Shown: positions 1 through 7,062 of the stretch, piece by piece
Numbering within the stretch: position 1 is the stretch's first letter
Layout: every line of letters starts with the position of its first letter
Assembly: GCA_029259745.1 (NCBI GenBank)
Contig: JAJDEO010000007.1
Span: 1 to 64,000 of the forward strand
DNA: 64,000 nt
Reading direction: 5' to 3'
Source of the DNA: Planctomycetota bacterium
GTDB lineage: Bacteria > Planctomycetota > B15-G4
Position numbers and translations under genes: made by a program
The notes under the pieces: generated by a model
Told to the model about the DNA's origin: nothing
The model's input: the letters and a program-made list of their open reading frames with translations, nothing else
Databases searched by the model: none

Positions 1-110
1 GCCCAGCCACCGTCTGACCAGAAATCCATGATGCTGCGCGTCAGGACAGCGATTCTGCTGCACAGCTCGTCAGCATCATAGGCGAGAGTATCTGCATCTG
101 GCTGGATCAT
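1..110 (-). CDS. Partial unidentified gene (N-terminal end only)
   Basis: An open frame starts at an ATG (110-108, complement) and runs off the left edge after 36 codons. It begins MIQPDADTLAYDADEL and reads like a soluble, acidic protein. An AGGTG lies about ten bases before the ATG and may be the ribosome binding site. The stretch looks less G+C rich than the genes to its right. An inverted repeat resembling an integron attC core lies at 306-334 on the upstream side, so this could be a captured cassette gene. Too little is visible to name a family, and the frame is short enough that chance cannot be excluded. Confidence 0.42.
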   Translation of the reverse strand, partial: MIQPDADTLAYDADELCSRIAVLTRSIMDFWSDGGW

Positions 111-529
111 GACCGTCTTACACCTGCCCAACAACAATTGGACAGAACTCGGTTGTCGCAGCGCGCTCGTGACAAACGCGGCCTGGCCTCGCCCCGGTTT
201 GAACCCTTCCTCATCGCGCCACACTCCCGCTCTTCGCTTCGGCGGCCATGCTACGGGCGTGTTCTTGGTGCAACAAGCGCGAGGCTGGGAGCGTTATGCA
301 GGTCCGCCTAACGCGCCAGCTTGGTTCGTTAGGCCGCGAAGGAACGCAGCGCGCATGCCGCAACGCCGACGCCATCGTCCGCTCGTCGCTCGCGCTCCCC
401 CGCACATCCCCCTTCACCCCACCGCCATTCGCACCGATGTAGGAAAGCACCCCGCTCCGCGACATCCGCCGTATCATCCTCTCTCGGCGGCGGTATCGAC
501 GCTTTTCCTTCATTCATCGAGATGGACCC
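111..529. other. Intergenic region between the left-edge gene and ku
   Basis: I see no convincing gene in these 419 bases. The stretch holds the presumed upstream region of the left-edge gene, the attC-like repeat at 306-334, and the ku leader. Around 466-492 a CCGCCG/CGGCGG inverted repeat surrounds TATCATCC and could be an operator or promoter element for ku; this is weak. Confidence 0.5.
306..334. repeat. attC-like inverted repeat (GCCTAACG...CGTTAGGC)
   Basis: Two perfect 8-base arms, GCCTAACG (306-313) and CGTTAGGC (327-334), are separated by 13 bases. They match the outer R-box consensus of integron attC sites (RYYYAAC ... GTTRRRY). A GTTATGC, another common attC end, sits at 293-299. 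The spacing is far shorter than a normal attC of about 57 bases or more, and inner L boxes are not evident. It is therefore either a remnant or a coincidence. Confidence 0.35.
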
Positions 530-1444
530 ATGGCACCGCGGACCAGCTGGAAGGGCTTCCTCAAGCTCAGTCTCGTGTCGGTTCCCGTGCGAGCGTTTAC
601 GGCCCATGCGACGACCGAGACGATCCGGTTGAACCAGCTGCACGACGAGTGTCACTCGCGGGTTCGCTACAAGAAGGTCTGCCCGGCGCATGGGGAGCTT
701 TCGTCGGATGACATCGTCAGCGGGTACGAGTACGGGAAGGATCAGTACGTCGTCATCCAGCAGGACGAGCTGGCGAAGCTGCGGGTGACGTCGGATCGGT
801 CGGTGTCGCTCGAGGGGTTCGTCGAGGCCGACGAGATCGACGCGCGGTATCACGCCGGGAAGACGTACTACCTGCTACCCGACGGCGTGGCGGGGAACAA
901 GCCCTACGCGCTGCTGCGCGAGGGGATGGCGGAGCGCGGGCTCGTCGCGATCGGCTGGGTCGTGCTCTCGGGCAAGGAGCAGTTCGTGCAGGTGCGGCCG
1001 CGCGAGTCGCTGCTCGTCATGACGGTGCTGCACGTCGCGAAGCAGGTCAAACCGATCGAGGACTTCACGTCGGAGCTCGAAGACACCTCGCTCGAGAAGG
1101 ACGAGCTGAAGCTGACGCGGACGTTGATCGACGCGTCGATCATCGAGGACTTCGACTACGCCGAGTACAAGGACCGCTACGCCGAGCAGCTCGCCGAGTT
1201 GATTCAACTCAAGGTCGACGGCAAGGAGATCGTCGAGGCGCCGGATCTCGAGGAGCCGAAGATCCTGAACCTCATGGACGCTCTGAAGAAGAGCGTCGCG
1301 GCGGCCCAGGCGGCCGGCGGCGACAAGCCGGCCGCGAAGAAGAAGTCGGCGTCTGCCAAGAAGAAGACGGGCAAGAAGAAGATGGCCGCGTCGAAGACGA
1401 AGAAGACTGCCAAGACGTCGGCCAAGAAGAAGAAGACGGGCTGA
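530..1444 (+). CDS. ku: Non-homologous end joining protein Ku
   Basis: Bacterial Ku forms a homodimeric ring on broken DNA ends and recruits LigD or other ATP-dependent ligases. The 304-residue protein opens with the family signature WKGFLKLSLVSVPVRAF and continues with RYKKVCPAHGEL, then the beta-barrel and bridge region. The last 45 residues or so are almost entirely Lys, Ala, Ser and Thr, an extended basic tail known in some bacterial Ku proteins to bind DNA. One base separates its stop from the ligase gene downstream, so the two are probably one operon. The start is the ATG in front of APRTSWKG, matching the usual Ku N-terminus. Confidence 0.96.
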   Translation: MAPRTSWKGFLKLSLVSVPVRAFTAHATTETIRLNQLHDECHSRVRYKKVCPAHGELSSDDIVSGYEYGKDQYVVIQQDELAKLRVTSDRSVSLEGFVEADEIDARYHAGKTYYLLPDGVAGNKPYALLREGMAERGLVAIGWVVLSGKEQFVQVRPRESLLVMTVLHVAKQVKPIEDFTSELEDTSLEKDELKLTRTLIDASIIEDFDYAEYKDRYAEQLAELIQLKVDGKEIVEAPDLEEPKILNLMDALKKSVAAAQAAGGDKPAAKKKSASAKKKTGKKKMAASKTKKTAKTSAKKKKTG

Positions 1445-1445
1445 C

Positions 1446-2366
1446 GTGGCCGCGCTGCCCGCGACGATCGCGCCGATGCTCGCTCGCTCGGGCCGGCCGT
1501 TCGACAGCGACGCGCACCTCTTCGAGATCAAGTGGGACGGCACGCGGGCGATTGCGCTCTCGCACAGCGATGGCGAGACGTTCCTGCACAACCGGCGCTT
1601 CAAGCCGCTGCGCGACGTCTACCCCGAGCTCGACGTGCTCGACGCCCTCCCGCCCGGCCTCGCGCTCGACGGCGAGATCGTCGTCTTCGAGGACGGCGCG
1701 CCGAGCTTCGGTGCCATGGTCTCACGCGAGCAGGCCACCGACGTCACCCGCGCGCGCCAGCTCGCCGTCGACAAGCCGGCCGTCTTCGTGGCCTTCGATC
1801 TCCTCTTCGACGACTTTACGTCGCGCATGAGCGAGCCCTTCGAGAGCCGCCGCGCGCGCCTCGTCGACATCCTCGCCCCGCTCGACGTCCCGCGCCTCGT
1901 CGTCGCCGAAGCCATCCCCGGCCAGGGCACGGCGATCTATCAGCAAGCCATCGCCGACGGCCACGAGGGCGTGATCGCCAAGCGCCGCGACAGCCGCTAC
2001 CACCCCGGCAAGCGCACGGACGCGTGGACGAAGATCAAACCCGTCCGCCACATCCCCTGCGTCGTCATCGGCTGGCTCGACGACGAGCACGGCGGGCTCA
2101 AGAGTCTCGTCATCGCCGCGCAGGACGATGAGGGCACGCTGCGAACCGTCGGCCGCGTCGGCAGCGGCTGGAACGAAGAGACGCGCGCCACGATCCACGC
2201 GGCCTGCACGGCGCGCGAGCAAGACGCGCCGCTGATTCCCAGCGATGAACGCGCGGCGCGCTGGACGTCGCCCGGCATCTTCTGCGTCGTGCGTCACATC
2301 GAACGCACGCGCGACGGCAACCTGCGCGCTCCGGTGCTCGAGTCGTGGAGCGTCGAGGACGCCTGA
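1446..2366 (+). CDS. ATP-dependent DNA ligase (stand-alone, LigD ligase-domain type)
   Basis: This 306-residue protein contains only the adenylation and OB-fold domains of an NHEJ ligase. Motif I is EIKWDGTR with the adenylated lysine at about K29, motif III is around VAFDLLFDD (114-122), motif IV is HEGVIAKR (173-180) and motif V is WTKIK (194-198). The OB-fold follows from HIPCVVIGW to the C-terminus. It uses a GTG start one base after the ku stop, which suggests coupled expression. All catalytic motifs are intact, unlike the ligase domain of the LigD encoded at 7063-9159, so this is the likely sealing enzyme of the local NHEJ set. Confidence 0.94.
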   Translation: MAALPATIAPMLARSGRPFDSDAHLFEIKWDGTRAIALSHSDGETFLHNRRFKPLRDVYPELDVLDALPPGLALDGEIVVFEDGAPSFGAMVSREQATDVTRARQLAVDKPAVFVAFDLLFDDFTSRMSEPFESRRARLVDILAPLDVPRLVVAEAIPGQGTAIYQQAIADGHEGVIAKRRDSRYHPGKRTDAWTKIKPVRHIPCVVIGWLDDEHGGLKSLVIAAQDDEGTLRTVGRVGSGWNEETRATIHAACTAREQDAPLIPSDERAARWTSPGIFCVVRHIERTRDGNLRAPVLESWSVEDA

Positions 2367-2644
2367 GAAATCACGCGGACGGCTGTCGCGCTCTCACGGT
2401 TCCTGCGCTTCTGGGGGTGACGAGGAGGGAGAGCCTCGTCACGGGACGTCGTCGCGCCTCGCACGCAGCCGGCTCTGCAGAATCCGCGGACCGATCCCCC
2501 GAGAGGATCGACTTGCGTCGGGGACGTGCGCGCAGGCGTGCGTCTCCGGCGCTTTCGCGCGCGGCGTCGAGCGCTCGCCGCCATCGACCGTCTCACCGAT
2601 CCCGCATCTCGCCCACTTGCAGCTCCGAACGCCGTTTCGACGCC

Positions 2645-2821
2645 TCACTCCGTCGCGGGAAGCTCTCCGAGCAGCTCGTCGTAGTGGCTGGCGATGCGGC
2701 TGTCGTCGACGCCGTTGAAGAACGACGAGTAGGTGAGGTGGCACAGCAGCGTGCGGACGTCGGAGGCGACACGACCCGCCTCGTAGAGCCGGGCGATGTG
2801 TTGGGGGCGACGGACGTACCG
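2645..2821 (-). pseudogene. Stop-bounded 58-codon remnant of a protein C-terminus
   Basis: A frame of 58 codons with natural-looking composition, including LYEAGRVASDVRTLLCHL and SFFNGVDDSRIASHYDELL, ends in TGA at 2645. It is bounded upstream by an in-frame TGA at 2822-2824 and has no ATG, GTG or TTG start. It looks like the surviving tail of a deleted gene. I do not recognise the family. The wider gap 2367-2956 otherwise holds only the terminator hairpin at 2829-2865. Confidence 0.38.
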
Positions 2822-2828
2822 TCATTGA

Positions 2829-2865
2829 CCATGAAAATCCCGCACAGCCTGCGGGAATTTCATGG
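2829..2865. terminator. Hairpin terminator after the secreted beta-helix gene
   Basis: Arms of 16 bases (2829-2844 and 2850-2865) pair with one mismatch around a 5-base loop. They have a G+C core and A/T runs on both sides, so the hairpin could act in both directions. It lies about 90 bases past the stop of the minus-strand gene ending at 2957. Confidence 0.6.
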
Positions 2866-2956
2866 ACCACACCGAGACCCATGGCATGGCGACGCTCCCA
2901 AAGGGCAGCGCATGCGGTCGAGGTCGATCAATCCGGGAGACCCCCGGCACGGCGCG

Positions 2957-4198
2957 TCAGAACGCGGTGTCGAGGATGACGACGCTCGAGGGGCTGTCGA
3001 GCGTCGTGGCTTCGCCGGATGCGAACCACGCTTGGGTGTGGATCACAATGCCCTCGATGCCCGCGGGGAGGTCCGGTACGGGCACCGCGAAGGTCTCCTT
3101 GAAGTCGGTCAGGGCGTCGAGACGCAGTGACGGCCCGCCGAGCGGGACGAGCACGGCACCCTGGAACGACGGGACGAAGACGTGCTCTTGCTCCATCGAC
3201 CACGTCATCAAAGCCGTGTCACCCACCTGCCCCGAGAGCGTCACCGTCACCTGCTCCGATTCGCGCACCGGCGAGCTGAGCGCCACCGAACGCGGCAGCG
3301 CCGAGCCGGGCACCAGCCCCGCGCCGACGACGCCGAGTCCGTCCGAGCCCTTGGGGCAGAACTCCGATCCGAAGTTGAAACCGCCCGCGCCTCCGAACGT
3401 CGTGCTCGACCGCACCATCCCGGCGCTGCCCTGGATGCCGTGCCCGCCGCTGCCCGGGATGCCGCAGTCGTCGTCGTCGTCGGCCGCCCCGCCGCCGTCT
3501 CCGCCGACGAGCACGCAGCCCGACGCGTGCACGAAGCCGAGGATGAACGGGTCGGAGTGGCCGCCGCCGCCGAGGCCGCCGAGGTCGTCGCCGAAGGCTC
3601 CGTCGCCGCCCGTGAGCGACGAGCTGTAGAGGTACACGGAGCTGAAGCGCGTGTTCACGCCGGCGCCGCCGCTGCCGCCGGTTTGACCGGCGGATGCGCC
3701 GCGTCCACCGCGCATCGTGCAGCGCACGAAGGACACGGCCGCCGCGTCGCTAATGTCGACACCGTCTCCGCCATGGGAGTTCGGCGAGACGCCGTTGCGG
3801 CCCGTGAAGCTGCACGACTCGACGCGCACCGCGCCGGCGCAGTCGCCGATGACGAGCGCGTCGCTGCCCGCGGTGCCGGTCGTCGCCGCCGTGAGTCCGC
3901 GCAGGAAGACGGTCTGATCGGCCGCGAGGTCGCGCACCTCCATCGTCCCGCCGACAACGACGAGCGCGTCGCTGTCGTGCGTGACCGTCAGCGACTTGGC
4001 GACGATCGAGAAGGACGCGTAGCTGCCCGCGCGCACGAGGACGATGTCCCCGTCGGCGGCGAGGTCGACGGCCGTCGCGATCTCGTCGAAACCGCCGTCC
4101 CCACCGACGGTGAGCACCTGCTGCGCCAGCGCCTGCGACGACGCGAGCGCGATCAGGAGCGCCGAGCTGAGCAGCCTCGTGCTGCGGACGGATCCCAT
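2957..4198 (-). CDS. Secreted glycine-rich parallel beta-helix (pectin-lyase-like) protein
   Basis: The 413-residue product starts with a clear signal peptide (RLLSSALLIALASSQALAQ). Next comes a segment typical of right-handed beta-helix proteins: QVLTVGGDGGFDEIATAV with ADGDIVLVRAGSY, the opening found in pectin-lyase-like and PbH1-repeat proteins. The middle (about 140-290) is rich in GG and GGSGG turns with alternating hydrophobics. The last 100 residues look like a separate beta-sandwich. The substrate is unknown; such proteins are abundant in planctomycetes. A strong ribosome binding site (GGGGGAGG) precedes the ATG. The gene is monocistronic and divergent from the MerR/TPR gene. Confidence 0.75.
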   Translation of the reverse strand: MGSVRSTRLLSSALLIALASSQALAQQVLTVGGDGGFDEIATAVDLAADGDIVLVRAGSYASFSIVAKSLTVTHDSDALVVVGGTMEVRDLAADQTVFLRGLTAATTGTAGSDALVIGDCAGAVRVESCSFTGRNGVSPNSHGGDGVDISDAAAVSFVRCTMRGGRGASAGQTGGSGGAGVNTRFSSVYLYSSSLTGGDGAFGDDLGGLGGGGHSDPFILGFVHASGCVLVGGDGGGAADDDDDCGIPGSGGHGIQGSAGMVRSSTTFGGAGGFNFGSEFCPKGSDGLGVVGAGLVPGSALPRSVALSSPVRESEQVTVTLSGQVGDTALMTWSMEQEHVFVPSFQGAVLVPLGGPSLRLDALTDFKETFAVPVPDLPAGIEGIVIHTQAWFASGEATTLDSPSSVVILDTAF

Positions 4199-4500
4199 GA
4201 CATCCTCCCCCTACGATGTGTGCGATGTCCGTGCGTCGCGTGATCGACGCCTGAACGTGGCCGCTACCACCGTAGACGCAGTTGCGCGACCTGCCCAGCT
4301 CCGCGCCGGCGAGCGGCCCGCCGGTTCCCGAAACGCGCGCCTCAACGGGGGCCGGCAGCACACAATCCGGGACATTTCGTGGACTCGGACAGTACCTTCG
4401 ACGCCCTGGTCCGGGCCGCCGCGCGAATGGACCACTCGAATCAACGCATCGCTCCACTACGCTGAGACACCTCGCCGCCCACCTCCCGCACTCGCCCTCC
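4199..4500. other. Divergent intergenic region
   Basis: This stretch separates the secreted beta-helix gene (minus) from the BRCT/MerR/TPR gene (plus). The only clear signal is the GGGGGAGG ribosome binding site for the minus-strand gene. Convincing -35/-10 pairs are not visible. The plus-strand frame stays open back to 4282, but the residues there are low-complexity and do not look like protein. Confidence 0.5.
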
Positions 4501-5694
4501 ATGTCGTCGCAAGACCCCCTTCGCTCATCGCCGTGGCAGTTCGCCGAGGTCTGTCTGACGGGCCGGCTCGCGTCGATGACGCACGACGAGGCGCGGGTGC
4601 GACTGGCCGCGATCGGCTGCCGGACCGTGATGCGACCGACGGCGAAGACGCGCTTCGTGATCGTCGGGCGCGGCGGCGCTCCCGTGGGTGACGACGGCCG
4701 GCCCACCGTCGCGCTGACGAAGGCGCGCTCGCTGATCGACACCGGCCAGGACCTCACGCTCGTGTCCGAGGTCGACCTGCTCGAACAGCTCGGCATGGAC
4801 GACGCGCGCGCCGACCTCGAACGTCTCTACACGATCAACCAACTCGCGCGCCTGCTGTCGGTTCCGTCGTCGCGCGTGCGCGCCTGGGTGCGCAGCGGCC
4901 TGCTCGCGCCCGTGCGCACCCACGGTCGCCTCGGCTTCTTCGACTTCGGTCAGGTGTCGGCCGCGAAGACACTGCGCGAGCTCACGACGAAGGGCGTGCC
5001 GCCGGCGACGATCCGGCGCAGCCTGCGCGAGCTGGCGCAGTGGATGCCCGAGCGCGCCAACCTCGGACAGCTCGCCGTCGCCGACGACGTCGTCGTGCAC
5101 CTGCCCGACGGGCGCATCGCCGACCCGAGCGGCCAGCTGCGCCTCGGCTTCTCCGCGCAGCGCAACGCCGAACGACGCGACGCCACGCCCGTCACGTCGA
5201 TCGCCCGCAGCGCTCCGTCCGTCGACACTGCCGACGCCTGGTTCGACCACGGCGTCGACGCCGAAGCCGCCGGACGTCTCGCCGACGCCGTGCGCGCTTA
5301 CACGCGCGCCCTCGGCCACGACCCGAGCTACACCGAAGCCTGGTTCAACCTCGGCAACGCCCAGTACGAACTCGGCCAGAAGCGCGACGCCGTGGCGTCC
5401 TTCGAGCGCGCGCTGGCCCTCGACCCGTCGTACGAGGAGGCCTGGAACAACCTCGGCAACGTCCACTCCGAGCTCGGCGAGCTCGCGATCGCGATCGACG
5501 CCTACCACCGCGCCTTGGCGATCAATCCGTCCTACGCCGACGCCCACTACAACCTCGCCGACACCCACGCCCTGCTCGGCGACGTCCGCGACGCGCGTCA
5601 CCACTGGACGCTCTACCTCGAGCAAGACCCGCACTCCAGCGACGCGGCCTACATCCGCGCACGCCTGGCACGCCTCGACGGACACGACGAGTAG
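4501..5694 (+). CDS. BRCT-like / MerR-type HTH / TPR fusion protein
   Basis: I start the protein at the ATG of MSSQDPLRSS, giving 397 residues; the upstream in-frame extension is arginine- and proline-rich shadow. Residues 12-60 (FAEVCLTGRLASMTHDEA, then FVIVGRGG) look like a BRCT domain. Residues 108-180 carry a MerR-type winged helix (LYTINQLARLLSVPSSRVRA, then LRELTTKGVPPATIRRSL). From about 244 to the end there are at least four TPR repeats with the motif AWFNLGNAQYELGQ. It is probably a DNA-binding regulator whose TPR part recruits partners. The gene is monocistronic, and its target is not evident from the neighbours. Confidence 0.8.
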   Translation: MSSQDPLRSSPWQFAEVCLTGRLASMTHDEARVRLAAIGCRTVMRPTAKTRFVIVGRGGAPVGDDGRPTVALTKARSLIDTGQDLTLVSEVDLLEQLGMDDARADLERLYTINQLARLLSVPSSRVRAWVRSGLLAPVRTHGRLGFFDFGQVSAAKTLRELTTKGVPPATIRRSLRELAQWMPERANLGQLAVADDVVVHLPDGRIADPSGQLRLGFSAQRNAERRDATPVTSIARSAPSVDTADAWFDHGVDAEAAGRLADAVRAYTRALGHDPSYTEAWFNLGNAQYELGQKRDAVASFERALALDPSYEEAWNNLGNVHSELGELAIAIDAYHRALAINPSYADAHYNLADTHALLGDVRDARHHWTLYLEQDPHSSDAAYIRARLARLDGHDE

Positions 5695-5709
5695 TCACCC
5701 GGCGCGCGC

Positions 5710-6486
5710 TCAGCGCCGCGGGCGCAACGGCTCGATCATCTGCGCGACGTAGCCGTGCGCGAGGTCTTCGTCGATGCCGTAGCGCGTAGGCATCTCGCCG
5801 GGGTCGTGGTACGTCCCGAAGAGGCGATCCATGAGCGGGCTGAGGTTCGCGAAGTTCACGCGTCCGCAGTGATCCGACTCGTGGTGCCAGTGATGCAGAC
5901 GCGGTGATCCGAGAATCGTAGCGAGCGGCCCCGGCGTGAGCGTGACGTTCGAGTGGATGTAGATCGCCCAGACGCCGCGGAACACTGCGAAGCCGGCGAT
6001 CGTGTGCAGCGGGAAACCGAGGAGGAAGAGCGGCAGGTTCTCGGTGAGGCGCGTGTAGACGTTGTCGAAGGGATGCTCACGGTGTGCGGCGAGCCAGTCG
6101 ACACGCTCGGCCGTGTGGTGCACGCGGTGGAAGCGCCACAGAAACTCGTTGCTGTGCGACCAGCGGTGGGCCCAGTAGATCGCGACGTCGCTGAGGAAAA
6201 TCGCGACGAGGAACTGCAGCCAGTAGGGCTGGGCCGCGACGGTTTCACGCAGGCTCTCGAGCGGCAGCGCGTCGACGTGCGCGCGGATCCAGACGAGCAC
6301 CGCGACGACGGGCGCGGTCCAGAGCAGGTATTGGCCGAGGAAGAAGAGCAGGTCGGTGCCCCACTCGCGTCGGAAGAGCGACGGCTTGCCTGGCGCGAAG
6401 AGCCATTCGAGTGGTGTGAAGACGACGAAGAGCAGCCCGAAACTCAGGGCGACGTTCGCGAGCGAGTGTGTGTCGGGGAAGGACAC
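5710..6486 (-). CDS. Sterol desaturase / fatty acid hydroxylase family membrane protein
   Basis: The 258-residue protein has four to five membrane segments and the family's di-iron histidine clusters: H107-x3-H111 (HRWSH), H120-x2-HH (HRVHH), HREHP at 135-139 and LHHWHH at 198-202. These proteins hydroxylate or desaturate lipids, sterols or carotenoids in the membrane using oxygen. The substrate cannot be told from the sequence. The stop codon of the preceding small membrane protein gene (6490-6984) lies just before the start, so the two genes are likely co-transcribed. Confidence 0.88.
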   Translation of the reverse strand: MSFPDTHSLANVALSFGLLFVVFTPLEWLFAPGKPSLFRREWGTDLLFFLGQYLLWTAPVVAVLVWIRAHVDALPLESLRETVAAQPYWLQFLVAIFLSDVAIYWAHRWSHSNEFLWRFHRVHHTAERVDWLAAHREHPFDNVYTRLTENLPLFLLGFPLHTIAGFAVFRGVWAIYIHSNVTLTPGPLATILGSPRLHHWHHESDHCGRVNFANLSPLMDRLFGTYHDPGEMPTRYGIDEDLAHGYVAQMIEPLRPRR

Positions 6487-6489
6487 TCG

Positions 6490-6984
6490 TCAGGTGTCGG
6501 CGTCGGGTGAGTCGGTGTCGTCGACGTCGTGCTGCACACTGTCGGTGTCCGGGTCGTCGTCCGTCTTGGCGTCTGCCGGCCGCGTGATCACGAGGAACTT
6601 CGAACTCGACAGCATGCCGGCGTCGCTCTTCGGCGCGGCCGGAGCGATGACCTGGATCGGCGCCGACTTCGAGCCGAGCAGCAGCGCGGCGTCCTCGGCA
6701 GACATCATGACACCCGAGAGCGACTTCGAGCTGTGCAGCATGCCGTCGTCGTCGCTCCCCGACTCCAACGGCTCACTCTGCTCGACTCCCGTCGCGGCCG
6801 ACGGATCGACGTCGATCGCCTCGGCCGCTTCGAGCTCCTCGGGCGGCGCCACGTCGGCCGGCGCGGCCTCCTTCTGCGCCCGGTAGACGAGGCAGCCCGC
6901 CATCGTCAGCGCAAATCCGACCGCGACGACACGGGCGAGCGTCAGGGCGACACGGGGCGGTTCAGCCATGGCATGGGCCTGCAT
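6490..6984 (-). CDS. Small secreted or membrane-anchored acidic protein with SSKS-type repeats
   Basis: This 164-residue protein has an N-terminal hydrophobic segment (VVAVGFALTMAGCLVYRAQ) containing a plausible lipobox (TMAGC), so it is either a lipoprotein or a single-pass membrane protein. The rest is acidic, with three related short motifs: MLHSSKSLSGVM, LLLGSKSAPIQV and MLSSSKFLVI. The tail is Asp-rich. I do not know a function. The gene stops three bases before the hydroxylase start and probably shares its transcript. Confidence 0.7.
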   Translation of the reverse strand: MQAHAMAEPPRVALTLARVVAVGFALTMAGCLVYRAQKEAAPADVAPPEELEAAEAIDVDPSAATGVEQSEPLESGSDDDGMLHSSKSLSGVMMSAEDAALLLGSKSAPIQVIAPAAPKSDAGMLSSSKFLVITRPADAKTDDDPDTDSVQHDVDDTDSPDADT

Positions 6985-7062
6985 GAGGAACGGGGACGTC
7001 GGCGATACGGCGGCGAGCCGCGCGGTGATGGACTCTACGTCTCCAAGCGCCCCTCGAGGCTG

